From Bradyrhizobium sp. CB1015 (lineage in GTDB: Bacteria > Pseudomonadota > Alphaproteobacteria > Rhizobiales > Xanthobacteraceae): a stretch of DNA of 64,000 nt. Of this stretch, positions 16,513 through 25,712 are shown piece by piece. The stretch spans positions 7,881,001 through 7,945,000 of the forward strand of contig NZ_CP104174.1 of assembly GCF_025200925.1 (NCBI RefSeq), written 5' to 3'. Every line of letters begins with the position of its first letter. The stretch's first letter is position 1. Under the pieces are notes generated by a model that saw nothing but the letters and a program-made list of their open reading frames with translations, was not told the origin of the DNA and did not search any database. A program made the position numbers and the translations under genes.

Positions 16513-17985
16513 GTGACCGGATCAGAATGGAGTTTCAAGAGTGCGGTCGAATTGTCGGCCGCGTTGCGTGCGAAGGAGGTCTCGGCGGTCGAGCTCACGC
16601 AGGATGCGATCGCCCGTATCGAGCGGCACGACGGCAGCATCAATGCGGTGTGCGTGCGCGATTTCAATCGCGCGCTCGCCGCGGCGCGCGAGGCGGATGC
16701 GGCGCTGGCGCGCGGCGAGCGCAAGCCGCTGCTCGGCCTGCCCACGACGATCAAGGAATCCTTCAACATCGCCGGCCTGCCGACGACCTGGGGATTCGTG
16801 CCGCAGAAGGATTTCAAGCCCGTGGAAGACGCGCTGGCGGTGGCCCGCATCAAGCACGCCGGCGGCGTGATCCTCGGCAAGACCAACGTTCCGGTCGGGC
16901 TCGGCGACTGGCAGAGCTACAACGACATCTACGGCACCACCAACAACCCCTACGATCTCGGCCGCACGCCGGGCGGATCCTCCGGAGGATCGGCGGCAGC
17001 CCTCGCCGCAGGCTATTGCGCGCTCGCCACAGGCGCCGACATCGGCGGCTCCCTGCGCGTGCCGGCCTTTCATTGCGGCGTCTTCGCGCACAAGCCGACC
17101 ATCAATCTCTGCGCGGCGCGTGGCGAGACCCCGCCGCCGTTTCCGGCCATTCCGCGCGAGGGCGACCTCGCCGTCATCGGGCCGATGGCGCGCACGGCGG
17201 CGGATCTGTCCTTGCTGCTCGACGTCATGGCGGGACCCGACCCGCTCGATGCCGGGATCGCCTACAAGCTCGACTTGCCTGCCGCACGGCATCAGTCGCT
17301 GCGGGATTTTCGTGTCCTGGTGGTCGACAGCCATCCGCTGCTGCCGAGCGACCAGGATGTGCGCGGCGCGATCGACAAGCTCGCAACCGATCTTGCGAAG
17401 GCCGGCGTCACCGTCGCACGCGAGAGCGCGCTGCTCCCGGAGTTCGCGGAGACGTCGCGGCTCTACATGCGCATGCTGCTGGGCTTCCTCGGCGCGTTCT
17501 TACCTCCCGACGAGCTGGCGGATGCGCGGGCGCGGGCGAGCCAGCTCTCGCCGGAAGACCGCAGCCTCGGCGCGGAACGACTGCGCGGCATCACCGCAAG
17601 CCACCGCGCCTGGGTGCTCGACGCAGGCGCCCGCGCCGTCCTCCGCGCACAATGGCGGGCATTATTCAAGAGCTTCGACGCGGTGATCTGCCCGATCATG
17701 CCGACGCCGGCCTTTCCGCATGATCATTCGCCGGAGCAGCGCCTGCGAACGATCAGCATCGACGGCAAGGATTACCCCTATTCCGACCAGCTCGCCTGGC
17801 CGGGCATCGCAACGCTTCCGGGCCTGCCGGCGACGGCGGTTCCGCACGGCCTGTCGAAAGACGGCCTGCCCGTCGGCGTGCAGATCGTCGGTCCCTTCCT
17901 CGAGGATAGGACGCCGCTCAAGCTCGCCGAGCTGATCGAGCGCGAGTTCGGCGGCTTCGTGCCGCCGAAGATGTTCGACGATTGA
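16513..17985 (+). CDS. Amidase (amidase-signature family)
   Basis: 490-aa amidase with the Ser-cisSer-Lys triad: Lys in GLPTTIKESFNIAG, cis-Ser in RTPGGSSGGSAAALAAG, nucleophile Ser in GADIGGSLRVPAFHCG. It hydrolyses carboxamides in the cytoplasm; the substrate is unclear. C-terminal features include DAVICPIMPTPAFPHDH and GLPVGVQIVGPFLEDRTPL. The start is GTG 16513 after gagaag, and the length is typical (450-500). It is a single gene following mbfA, with no obvious partner. Confidence 0.93.
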   Translation: MTGSEWSFKSAVELSAALRAKEVSAVELTQDAIARIERHDGSINAVCVRDFNRALAAAREADAALARGERKPLLGLPTTIKESFNIAGLPTTWGFVPQKDFKPVEDALAVARIKHAGGVILGKTNVPVGLGDWQSYNDIYGTTNNPYDLGRTPGGSSGGSAAALAAGYCALATGADIGGSLRVPAFHCGVFAHKPTINLCAARGETPPPFPAIPREGDLAVIGPMARTAADLSLLLDVMAGPDPLDAGIAYKLDLPAARHQSLRDFRVLVVDSHPLLPSDQDVRGAIDKLATDLAKAGVTVARESALLPEFAETSRLYMRMLLGFLGAFLPPDELADARARASQLSPEDRSLGAERLRGITASHRAWVLDAGARAVLRAQWRALFKSFDAVICPIMPTPAFPHDHSPEQRLRTISIDGKDYPYSDQLAWPGIATLPGLPATAVPHGLSKDGLPVGVQIVGPFLEDRTPLKLAELIEREFGGFVPPKMFDD

Positions 17986-18206
17986 GGCCTTCAAGACGCC
18001 GTCGCGTTGGCGGCGGGCGGGGGGCGCGGCGCTTTGCAAGTCATTTCGATGGCCGCCTGTAAAGCAATCGCTAACCAAACAATCCTTTCCCGGGCAATGC
18101 GCACACCGCACACGTCCGGGATTTATACGGCTGGCAATCGTTCGCCTGTCAAAACTGCAGGTCACGAACCTGGCGAAGGGTAACGCTCAGATCCAAGAGT
18201 GACCGC

Positions 18207-19580
18207 GTGACAAATGACTCAATCGAAATAGGCGCGCTCCGCGAGCCCTATCATCGCGTCAATCCAAACCAGTCGCTGCCCGGGAGATGGCGTATTCCGA
18301 TCGCCCTCATGCTGGCGTGTGGATTTGCCGGCCTTGCACTCCGTTACCTCGTCCGGGAGCACACCACTGCCGACACCTTCGAGTTCCTGATCCCCTGGTA
18401 TGTCTTTGCTCGGGATCACGGCATCGGTGCGCTGGCCGAGGCTTTCACCAACTATTCGCCGTTTTACAGCTACCTCCTGCTGATTGCGGTCCGCTTCGAC
18501 TGGCTCGGCCAGCCGCTTTCCCTGGTGAAGGCGATTTCGGCAATGTTCGAGCTCGGTTGCGCGGTCGTCGTCGCCCAGATGGTCTGGCGAGCGACAAGAG
18601 TGCCATTGCGCGCGTCCATGGCCTTCTGCTCGGCTTGGCTTGCACCGACGGTGCTCTTCAATGGCGCAATGTGGGGGCAGGCCGATTCGATCTGGACCTT
18701 CTTTGCGCTGCTGTCCGTGGCGATGTTCATGCGCAATCGAAATGGCATTCTGCCTTTCGCCGTAGGCTGTTCGGTGAAGGCTCAGGGCGTGTTCCTGGGA
18801 CCGTTCGTGCTCGGCATGATTTTACGCCGCAAGATTCACCTGGCGTGGCTTGCCGCCATTCCGGGAGTCTATGTGATCCTCGCCATTCCGGTCCTCGTTG
18901 CGGGCCGATCCCTGGCGTCCGTGCTCGGCGTCTATCTCGGCCAGGCCAACACATATCATCACCTGACCATGAATGCGGCGAACGTCTGGGTGTTCGCAGG
19001 AGGAACGCCGTACACAGCCGGAGTCGCCATTGGCCTCGTGCTCGCGGCAGCGAGCGGCCTTGCCCTATCGATCTTCATCGCACAGTCCAAGCGGACCGGG
19101 CCGGAGTTCATTCTGCTCGTCGCGTGCGCGTCGCTCATCTTGATGCCGTACCTGCTTCCCAAGATGCACGAGCGCTATTTCTATGGATTCGAGCTTGCGA
19201 GCATCGCCCTCGCCTGCCTCAACCCGCGCTATCTGCCGTTCGCGGTCATTGCCCAGGTCGACGGCGTGCTATCCTATCTCGCATTCGAGAGCGAGATCGT
19301 CATGGGCCTGTTGCCGGCGGCGCTCTGCAACACCTTTCTGGTGTTCTACCTCGTGCTCGACCTCCGCCAGGGCGAACGTGGATTTCGCCTTCCGACTTTG
19401 GCCTGGCTTGGCTTCGCTGCGTCCACGGCGGGACTGTTCGCCTATTTGCTGGTGGCAGGCGCCGGCTTGAACGTATCCCCGGCCTATATGCTCGCCGCGG
19501 GCCTTGCCGCGCTCATGGCGCTGCGGCTCGTCAAGGAGTCGCGCTGCGCCTCGAGCGACGGTCCGGCCCCATCGCATTGA
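18207..19580 (+). CDS. Polytopic membrane protein, GT-C mannosyltransferase-like
   Basis: 457 aa with about 10-12 hydrophobic segments. Loop motifs resemble the bacterial Gpi18-like mannosyltransferase group (COG5542): ADTFEFLIPWYVF after the first membrane segment, NGAMWGQADSIWTFFALLS, and MPYLLPKMHERYFYGFELAS. That pattern fits a GT-C fold using polyprenyl-phosphate sugars for periplasmic glycan transfer. No acceptor or companion glycan genes are nearby. GTG 18207 is the most plausible start. Base composition is less G+C-extreme than its neighbours. It ends 9 bp before the convergent alcohol dehydrogenase gene. Confidence 0.75.
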   Translation: MTNDSIEIGALREPYHRVNPNQSLPGRWRIPIALMLACGFAGLALRYLVREHTTADTFEFLIPWYVFARDHGIGALAEAFTNYSPFYSYLLLIAVRFDWLGQPLSLVKAISAMFELGCAVVVAQMVWRATRVPLRASMAFCSAWLAPTVLFNGAMWGQADSIWTFFALLSVAMFMRNRNGILPFAVGCSVKAQGVFLGPFVLGMILRRKIHLAWLAAIPGVYVILAIPVLVAGRSLASVLGVYLGQANTYHHLTMNAANVWVFAGGTPYTAGVAIGLVLAAASGLALSIFIAQSKRTGPEFILLVACASLILMPYLLPKMHERYFYGFELASIALACLNPRYLPFAVIAQVDGVLSYLAFESEIVMGLLPAALCNTFLVFYLVLDLRQGERGFRLPTLAWLGFAASTAGLFAYLLVAGAGLNVSPAYMLAAGLAALMALRLVKESRCASSDGPAPSH

Positions 19581-19589
19581 CATCATGGG

Positions 19590-20678
19590 CTAGCTATCGA
19601 ACACGATCACGCTGCGCAGCGTCTTGCCGGCTTTCATGTTGGCAAAGCCCTCGTTGATCTCGCTCAACTTCAGCTTGGCCGAGATCCAGTCTTCGAGATG
19701 CAGCCGGCCACGCAGGTAGAAATCGACCAGCCGCGGCATGTCCACACGGAAATGGTTCGAGCCCATCGAGGAGCCCTGGATCTTGCGCTCGCGCAGGAAG
19801 TCGAAGCCGTGCAGCTCGATCTTCTGACCGAACGGGATCATGCCGACGATCGTGGCAGTGCCGCCAGAGGCGAGCATCGCAAAAGCCTGCTCGGCAGTCT
19901 CCTTGCGGCCGAGCACCTCGAAGGAATGATGCACGCCGCCATTGGTGAGGTCGCGGACCTGCTTCACGACATCGCCGTCGGCCGGATTGATGATGTCGGT
20001 CGCGCCCAGCTTGGTCGCGAGCTGGAGTTTTGCAGGATTGGTGTCGATGGCGATGATACGGCCGGCACCGGCGATCTGCGCGCCGTTGATCGCGGCCATG
20101 CCGACGCCGCCGCAGCCGATCACGGCCACGGTCTCGCCGGCCGTCACTTTCGCCGTATTCACCACCGCGCCATAGCCGGTGATGACGCCGCAGCCGATCA
20201 GCGCGGCGAGATCGAGCGGCATGTCCTTGCGGATCTTCACGATGGCGTTTTCGTGCACCAGCATCTGCTCGGCGAAGGAGGAGAGGTTGAGGAATTGGTG
20301 TAGCTTCTCCGGCTTCGACCATTGCATGCGGTTGGAGACGCCCGGCAGCATCTTCACCGTCGCGTCCGTGCACAGCACGGTGCGGCCGGTGGTGCAATTG
20401 TCGCAGGTGCCGCAGAAGACCGAGAGACACGTGACGACGTGGTCGCCCGGCTTGACGTAGGTGACATCGGAGCCGACCTGCTCGACCACGCCGGCGGATT
20501 CGTGCCCGAGCACCGCAGGCAGCGGATGCGGATAGAGCCCTTCCATGAAGTGTAGATCGGAGTGGCAGAGCCCGGCGACTGCGGTGCGGATCAGCACCTC
20601 GCGCGGTCCCGGCTTCGGCAGGCTGATGTCCTCGATGACGAGCGGCTGGTTGACTTCATAGAGGACGGCGGCCTTCAT
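19590..20678 (-). CDS. Zn-dependent alcohol dehydrogenase (MDR superfamily)
   Basis: 362-aa medium-chain dehydrogenase. Catalytic zinc ligands in AGLCHSDLHFMEG and LGHESAGVVEQVG; structural zinc site CGTCDNCTTGRTVLC; NAD site AVIGCGGVGMAAINGAQIAG; Rossmann segment AGRIIAIDTNPAKL. The C-terminus reads INEGFANMKAGKTLRSVIVF. It resembles class III-like / Rxyl_3153-type alcohol dehydrogenases. ATG 20678 has a gagga site. The gene is 78 bp downstream of the AidB-like acyl-CoA dehydrogenase, so the pair may be cotranscribed and oxidise an alcohol to a CoA-linked acid route. Confidence 0.93.
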   Translation of the reverse strand: MKAAVLYEVNQPLVIEDISLPKPGPREVLIRTAVAGLCHSDLHFMEGLYPHPLPAVLGHESAGVVEQVGSDVTYVKPGDHVVTCLSVFCGTCDNCTTGRTVLCTDATVKMLPGVSNRMQWSKPEKLHQFLNLSSFAEQMLVHENAIVKIRKDMPLDLAALIGCGVITGYGAVVNTAKVTAGETVAVIGCGGVGMAAINGAQIAGAGRIIAIDTNPAKLQLATKLGATDIINPADGDVVKQVRDLTNGGVHHSFEVLGRKETAEQAFAMLASGGTATIVGMIPFGQKIELHGFDFLRERKIQGSSMGSNHFRVDMPRLVDFYLRGRLHLEDWISAKLKLSEINEGFANMKAGKTLRSVIVFDS

Positions 20679-20756
20679 CGGTGTTTCCTCGTTGTTTTTG
20701 ATGTCGTTGCGTGCAGGGACTCCACCTCTCCCTATGGAAGAGGTGAAGACAGAAGC

Positions 20757-22541
20757 CTACGCTGTCAGAACCAGTTCGCCAACCTCGCTCATGCCAGCTG
20801 CGCGATCGCCGAGCAGCAGTTCGGCGATTTTCGCTTGCGCGGCATTTTCCGCCAGCCGGAACGGATCGCTCGGCGCCACGCGATGGTCGATCACGAGGCG
20901 CGAGAGCAGCAGCCGGCGTGCATCGCCGCGCATGTCGTGAATGCGGTGTGCTTCCCAGGCGAATGCCACTGCGCTGGCGACGTGATAGAGCACGCTGGTG
21001 GCGCGGCGCGCATCGGCCTCGTTTTCAGACCCGGCCGCGACCTCGCGTGCGAAACCGACGGCGCGATCGATGAGGCCACGCAAATTGTCGCGCCAGGCCT
21101 GCGGTACCGAGCCGCTGTCGTCGAGCCGGGCGTGCAGATCGGCCGCGAGCGCGGACTCAGCGCCGTGACGACCGACTGCCCGCCGCAGCGCATCGATCGC
21201 GACGATGTTGCCGGTGCCTTCCCAGACCGAGCCGAGATGGGCATCGCGCAGCAGGCGGGCGGTGGCGAATTCCTCGATGTAGCCGATGCCGCCGCGCATC
21301 TCGAGCGCATCGCCGCAGACCTTTCGCGCGTCACGCGTGGCACGGAATTTCAGCGTCGGAGTGAGGATGCGCAGCAGCGCCGCGGCGTCCTGGCTGCCGG
21401 CCTCGGCACGGTCGAGCGCGTCCGCAGTGAGAAAGCTCATCGACAGGCCCTGCTCCACCGGCAGCATGATCTTCAGCATCTGCCGCCGTCCCAGCGGCAG
21501 ATCGATGATGCGCTGGCCGAACACGACGCGGTTGGTCGCCACCGTCATCGCGTCATGATAGGCGCGGCGCATTAGCGCGGTGGACTTGACGCCGTTGGAG
21601 AGCCGCGAGGAGTTCACCATCTCGGCCATCTGCACGAAACCGCGGTCGAGCTTGCCGACCGCGTACGCGATCGCGCCTTCGAGCTTGATCTCGCCCGAGG
21701 CCATCGAGCGGGTGCCGAGCTTGTCCTTGAGGCGCACGATCCGGTAATGGTTCTGCGTGCCGTCGTCGAGGAAGCGCGGCATCAGGAACAGGCCGACGCC
21801 GCGCGTGCCGGGACCGGCGCCTTCGGGGCGCGCCAGCAGCATCACGACTTTCGCATCGGCATTCGAGCAGAACCATTTCTCGCCGTAGAGGCGCCAATGG
21901 TCGCCCTCCTGCACCGCGCGCGTGGTCAGCGTGCCGACATCGGAGCCGCCCTCCTTCTCGGTCATGAACTGGCCGCCTTGGGTCAGCTTGCTCATGTCGG
22001 TCGAGGTCAGGCCGTCCAGATATTTCGCCTTCAACGCCTCGCTGCCGAAATTTGCCAACAGCTTGGCGCAGCCGTCGGTGACGTTGATCGGGCAGCCCAT
22101 GCCGAATTCGGTCTGGTTGAACAGGAAGGTGAAGGCATGCTTGGCAACAACAGGGTATTTGTCCGGCCAGCCCATGATGCCCTTGCCGATCGAGAGCGCG
22201 TGGATGCCGAACTGGCCGAACGCGGCGTTCTCCAGCTCGCGATAGGCCGGGTGATATTCGATCCATTGCACGTCGCGACCGAACTTGTCGCGCTGGTACA
22301 GAATCGGCGTGTGCCGGTCGGCAAGCCGCGCGCATTCGTCGAGATGGCCGCCGGCGAGCTCACCGAGGCGGTCGAGATGCGGCTCGATGTGGCGGAACAG
22401 CTTCTCCGGCAGATGGATGCGGAGCAGGTCCGTGAGCGCGGGATCGGCGCGGTAGAAATTCATGCCTGACGTATCGGGCGCCAGCAGGCCGGAGGGTGCG
22501 GCCGCGATATCTTTTGGCTGCGCTTTAACCGGTCTGGGCAT
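20757..22541 (-). CDS. Acyl-CoA dehydrogenase (long, AidB/FadE-like)
   Basis: 594-aa FAD enzyme. N-terminal extension of about 70 residues; LTQGGQFMTEKEGGSDVGTL is the first acyl-CoA dehydrogenase signature; EMRGGIGYIEEFATARLLRD the second; GSVWEGTGNIVAIDALRR resembles AidB. The C-terminal ~130 residues are an extra helical domain. It probably dehydrogenates an acyl-CoA, although AidB-type members also bind DNA, so a stress role is possible. ATG 22541 has agagga. Upstream of the ADH on the same strand and divergent from the SDR at 22764. Confidence 0.92.
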   Translation of the reverse strand: MPRPVKAQPKDIAAAPSGLLAPDTSGMNFYRADPALTDLLRIHLPEKLFRHIEPHLDRLGELAGGHLDECARLADRHTPILYQRDKFGRDVQWIEYHPAYRELENAAFGQFGIHALSIGKGIMGWPDKYPVVAKHAFTFLFNQTEFGMGCPINVTDGCAKLLANFGSEALKAKYLDGLTSTDMSKLTQGGQFMTEKEGGSDVGTLTTRAVQEGDHWRLYGEKWFCSNADAKVVMLLARPEGAGPGTRGVGLFLMPRFLDDGTQNHYRIVRLKDKLGTRSMASGEIKLEGAIAYAVGKLDRGFVQMAEMVNSSRLSNGVKSTALMRRAYHDAMTVATNRVVFGQRIIDLPLGRRQMLKIMLPVEQGLSMSFLTADALDRAEAGSQDAAALLRILTPTLKFRATRDARKVCGDALEMRGGIGYIEEFATARLLRDAHLGSVWEGTGNIVAIDALRRAVGRHGAESALAADLHARLDDSGSVPQAWRDNLRGLIDRAVGFAREVAAGSENEADARRATSVLYHVASAVAFAWEAHRIHDMRGDARRLLLSRLVIDHRVAPSDPFRLAENAAQAKIAELLLGDRAAGMSEVGELVLTA

Positions 22542-22763
22542 GATCGTCCTCTTCGTTTCCGCCCCGCGGCAATTCTTTGCGCTTGCCGCTTTGGATGATG
22601 TCGATCATGCTCCAGTCGCGGACAGCGATAAAGCCGCAAAATGTCAGGGCGGCATGATCGCCGCGAGGGAGCAATTCGCCCTGCGGAATTGTGGCCGCGC
22701 CGGCTGGTTGTTTGCGCGGACCATGCCTAGATCAGCGGCTCCCTGTCTGCGAGAGATCACGCC

Positions 22764-23465
22764 ATGGAACGTCCGAAATACAAGATCGCCCTTATCGTCG
22801 GTGCCGGCGAAGGCCTCAGCGCATCGCTGGCGCGCCTGCTTGCGGCGCAGGGCATCCGCGTCGCGCTCGCCGCGCGCAAGATCGAGAAGCTTGGCGCGCT
22901 CTGCACCGAGACCGGCGCCAAGGCCTATGCCTGCAACGCCACCGAGCCCGACGAGGTGGAGCGGCTGTTCGGCCTGGTCGAGCGCGAGATCGGCACGCCA
23001 GACCTCGTCGTCTACAACGCCAGCGGCCGCACGCGCGGGCCGTTCGTCGACCTCGTGCCGGCCGACGTCGCGCAGGCGATTGCGGTCAGTGCCTATGGCG
23101 GCTTCCTGGTGGGGCAGCAGGCGGCCAAGCGCATGCTGCCGAACCAGCACGGCGCGATCCTGTTCACCGGCGCCTCCGCCAGCGTCAAGGGCTATGCCCA
23201 GTCCGCCCCCTTCGCGATGGGCAAGTTCGCGCTGCGGGGACTTGCCCAGAGCATGGCGCGCGAATTGTCGCCGCAGGGCATCCATGTCGCGCATTTCGTC
23301 ATCGACGGCGGCATCAGGAGCGCGACGCGAAGCGAGCCGGCGGATAGGCCGGACTCGATGCTCGCCCCCGATGCGATCGCACAGAGCTATTGGAACGTGC
23401 TGCAGCAGCCGCGCAGCGCCTGGAGCTGGGAGCTGGAGCTGCGGCCCTGGGTGGAGAGGTTTTGA
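22764..23465 (+). CDS. SDR-family protein with Phe in place of catalytic Tyr
   Basis: 233-aa SDR fold. The dinucleotide loop is IVGAGEGLSASLARLLAAQG, a GxGxGxS variant of TGxxxGxG. VVYNASGRTRGPF replaces NNAG. Active-site Ser in TGASASVKGYAQ. The YxxxK motif reads FAMGK, so the general-base Tyr is Phe while Lys remains. C-terminal FVIDGGIRSATRS is shorter than usual. Its relatives in Rhizobiales share FAMGK, so this is lineage-stable rather than recent damage. It precedes an enoyl-CoA hydratase on the same strand, separated by a family A repeat. ATG follows cgagagatc. Confidence 0.88.
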   Translation: MERPKYKIALIVGAGEGLSASLARLLAAQGIRVALAARKIEKLGALCTETGAKAYACNATEPDEVERLFGLVEREIGTPDLVVYNASGRTRGPFVDLVPADVAQAIAVSAYGGFLVGQQAAKRMLPNQHGAILFTGASASVKGYAQSAPFAMGKFALRGLAQSMARELSPQGIHVAHFVIDGGIRSATRSEPADRPDSMLAPDAIAQSYWNVLQQPRSAWSWELELRPWVERF

Positions 23466-23474
23466 GTTCAGTTC

Positions 23475-23595
23475 GTCCTTCCGGGGCGGGCCGCAGGACC
23501 GAACCATGGTGCGCACTTGCGCACTTGAGAATCTCGAGATTCTCAGGTGCCCAACTGCGCACGTAGTTCGATGCTTCGCATCGCCCCGGAATGAC
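23475..23595. repeat. Palindromic intergenic repeat, family A
   Basis: gtccttccggggcggg ... catcgccccggaatgac, with nested gagaatctcgagattctc near the centre. It lies between the SDR and enoyl-CoA hydratase genes. Confidence 0.85.
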
Positions 23596-23614
23596 AACAA
23601 AAAGGGGAGGCGAC

Positions 23615-24445
23615 ATGACCAGCGAAACCACCATCGACACCGGCACCAACGAGCTCCTCTGCACGATCCGCGACCGCGTCGCCGTCATCACGCTGAACCG
23701 GCCGGAGGCACGCAATTCGCTGTCGGATGCGCTGACGCCGGCGCTGCGCACAATGATCCGGAGCTGCGGCGAGAATCCCGATGTCGGCGCGCTGCTGCTG
23801 ACCGGCGCGGGCGAAGCCTTTTGCGCCGGCGGCAACGTCAAAGGCATGGGCGCACATCGCGACAAGGCGAAGCTCGACATGTCGTTTGACGACAAGGTCG
23901 CCGACCTGCAGGAGCGGCAGCGGCTGCTCACCGGCGCGCTGGTGTCGGTGCGCAAGCCGACCATCGCTGCGCTCCCCGGCCCCGCGGTCGGCGCCGGGCT
24001 CGCCATCGCCATGGCCTGCGACATCCGCATCGCAGCGCAATCCGTCTTCGTCGCCACCGGCTACGCCCGCATCGCCCTCAGCGGCGATTACGGCATCGCC
24101 TGGCTGCTCACCCGCCTCGTCGGCACCGCGCGGGCGCGCGAATTGATGTTCACCAGCGACCGGGTCGATGCCGAACGCGCCGAAGCGATCGGCCTCGTCA
24201 ACCGCGTCGTGCCCGACGACAAATTGCAGGCCGAGGCGTTCGCGCTGGCCAAATCGCTCGCCGAAGGCCCGCGCCTCGCGCTGCGCTACATGAAGGACAA
24301 TCTCGACGAAGCCCTGCTGTTCGACTTCGAGACCGCGCGCGACCACGAGGCCGAACGACTGGTCCGCCTCACCACGACCGCCGATCACAAGGAGGCGGTA
24401 CAGGCCTTCATCGAGAAGCGCAAGGCGGTGTTCACGGGGAAGTAG
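23615..24445 (+). CDS. Enoyl-CoA hydratase/isomerase family protein
   Basis: 276-aa crotonase-fold enzyme. VAVITLNRPEARNSLSDAL at the N-terminus; first oxyanion loop GEAFCAGGNVKGMGAH; second loop LPGPAVGAGLAIAMACDIRI; AFATGY-like segment VFVATGYARIALSGDYG. In the catalytic region (classical Glu residues E144/E164), LSGDYGIAWLL carries Asp at the second position. It ends FIEKRKAVFTGK, the standard terminus. ATG 23615 has a strong aggggagg site; an upstream ATG adds 8 residues. It may supply hydratase activity missing from the acyl-CoA operon at 46-53 kb, but that is inference. Confidence 0.92.
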   Translation: MTSETTIDTGTNELLCTIRDRVAVITLNRPEARNSLSDALTPALRTMIRSCGENPDVGALLLTGAGEAFCAGGNVKGMGAHRDKAKLDMSFDDKVADLQERQRLLTGALVSVRKPTIAALPGPAVGAGLAIAMACDIRIAAQSVFVATGYARIALSGDYGIAWLLTRLVGTARARELMFTSDRVDAERAEAIGLVNRVVPDDKLQAEAFALAKSLAEGPRLALRYMKDNLDEALLFDFETARDHEAERLVRLTTTADHKEAVQAFIEKRKAVFTGK

Positions 24446-24482
24446 CGGCCGCGGGATTTTCTGCGCGCCGAAACGTCTCACC

Positions 24483-24645
24483 GTCACCCTGAGGTGCTCT
24501 TCCTGTGCCGCAAGCGCAGGAAGAGCCTCAAAGGGCGACGGCCCGACTGCCGCCGCGGCGAAATAGACACCAACAACCAGCCGGGCCGTTTCATCCTTCG
24601 AGCCTCGTTCTGCGGAAGGCCGCAGAACGAGCACCTCAGGATGAC
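24483..24645. repeat. Palindromic intergenic repeat, family E
   Basis: gtcaccctgaggtgctcttc at the left, and gagcacctcaggatgac at the right, inverted. The interior has the hairpin cctgtgccgcaagcgcagg and cgacggcccg/cgggccgt. Another copy at 30094-30220. It fills most of the gap between convergent genes. Confidence 0.8.
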
Positions 24646-24706
24646 GGATCTGCAAAGCGCCAAAAAACGCCCGGCTCTGGCTTGGCCAGGCCGGGCTGCA
24701 GTCATG

Positions 24707-25330
24707 TCAGGCCGAGGCTGAGGGGCTGTCGGCCTGACGGGAAAAAGCGGCGAGGCGCCAGCTCGCACAAGGAATGTCTTGCGGAGCGAGGTTGATCTCC
24801 TTGTCGAAGCGCACCAGCTTCCAGTCATCGGGGTGGTTGACGAACGTGAAGCCGGCTTTGCGTGCAAGCGAGACCATGGTCTCGTTGGAGCGCAGCGTGT
24901 CGCCAAACATGTGCTCGGCGCCGAGCGCAGCCGCGCGGCATTCGAGGTTCTTCATCAGCGCGGTGGCGATGCCGTGACCCTGCCAGCGGTCGTCGACCGA
25001 GAGGCCGAACTCGAGCGTCGCGGTCTCGGCATGGAAGGCATAGCGCGCCTCGGCGACGATGGTCTCGAAGCCGTCGACCATCATGGTCGCCACGATGGTG
25101 AAGCGATCGCGCTCGCCGACCTCGAGGAAATCATGCAGCAGGCCCTTCGGCAATTCGCTGATCGCGCCGAAGAAGCGGTTGTAGCGGGAGCGGGTCGAGA
25201 GCGCGCGGAAATAGTGCTGCAGCTCGTCGGTGTCGCGCGGCTCGACGAAGCGAACATTGAGCTGCTCACCGTGCCGGGTGCGCAGCACGTCCGAATATTG
25301 CTTCAGGTCTTCGAGGCGGAGGGTGCTCAT
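24707..25330 (-). CDS. GNAT-family N-acetyltransferase
   Basis: 207-aa acetyltransferase. GNAT core: VRFVEPRDTDELQHYFRALS, RYNRFFGAISELPKGLLHDF, ATLEFGLSVDDRWQGHGIAT (acetyl-CoA pyrophosphate loop Q/R-x-x-G-x-A variant WQGHGIA), LMKNLECRAAALGAEHMFGD and ETMVSLARKAGF. Substrate unknown. The ORF could start at ATG 25342 or ATG 25330; neither has a clear Shine-Dalgarno and the shorter form matches relatives starting MSTLRLEDL. It lies 69 bp downstream of the DUF1127 gene on the same strand. Confidence 0.88.
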   Translation of the reverse strand: MSTLRLEDLKQYSDVLRTRHGEQLNVRFVEPRDTDELQHYFRALSTRSRYNRFFGAISELPKGLLHDFLEVGERDRFTIVATMMVDGFETIVAEARYAFHAETATLEFGLSVDDRWQGHGIATALMKNLECRAAALGAEHMFGDTLRSNETMVSLARKAGFTFVNHPDDWKLVRFDKEINLAPQDIPCASWRLAAFSRQADSPSASA

Positions 25331-25398
25331 GACACATGCCATGCGGAAAAGGGACCGCCGGCGCCCCTGTACTCAGGCGGCGCCGGCCTGACGGCCTA

Positions 25399-25602
25399 TC
25401 AGGCCCGCCAGAAGGGTTTGTCGGCCTCGTAGGCAATGTCGGACCAGGACAGCCCGACGTCGTGGAGGTCGCGGGCGGTCCAATGGGTCAGCTCGCGCCG
25501 GGTCCGGTAGCGCTCATGCCAGACGTGCAGGGTCCCGCCGATCTGCTGGAGCAGGCCGGGTACATGATGATTTGTCATCGAATTGTCGGTCAATGTAGAC
25601 AT
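25399..25602 (-). CDS. DUF1127-domain small protein
   Basis: 67-aa protein ending in the DUF1127 motif (WHERYRTRRELTHWTARDLHDVGLSWSDI). Small DUF1127 proteins in alphaproteobacteria are RNA-binding or stress-adaptation factors, often arginine-rich. This one has a moderate basic content and no signal peptide. It is divergent from the LysR regulator at 25713 with a 110-bp shared promoter region, which contains a weak acaaa-N6-tttgt dyad at 25657-25672 that could be a LysR site. Confidence 0.9.
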   Translation of the reverse strand: MSTLTDNSMTNHHVPGLLQQIGGTLHVWHERYRTRRELTHWTARDLHDVGLSWSDIAYEADKPFWRA

Positions 25603-25712
25603 TTTCAGCTCCTGGAGCTAAGTTGTCCGCTAATATCTGCCTCCTGCTGCGCCGCGACAAACGACAATTTGTACCTTTTCGCATGAAATAACGTCATGCA
25701 TCCTGCTGCCAG

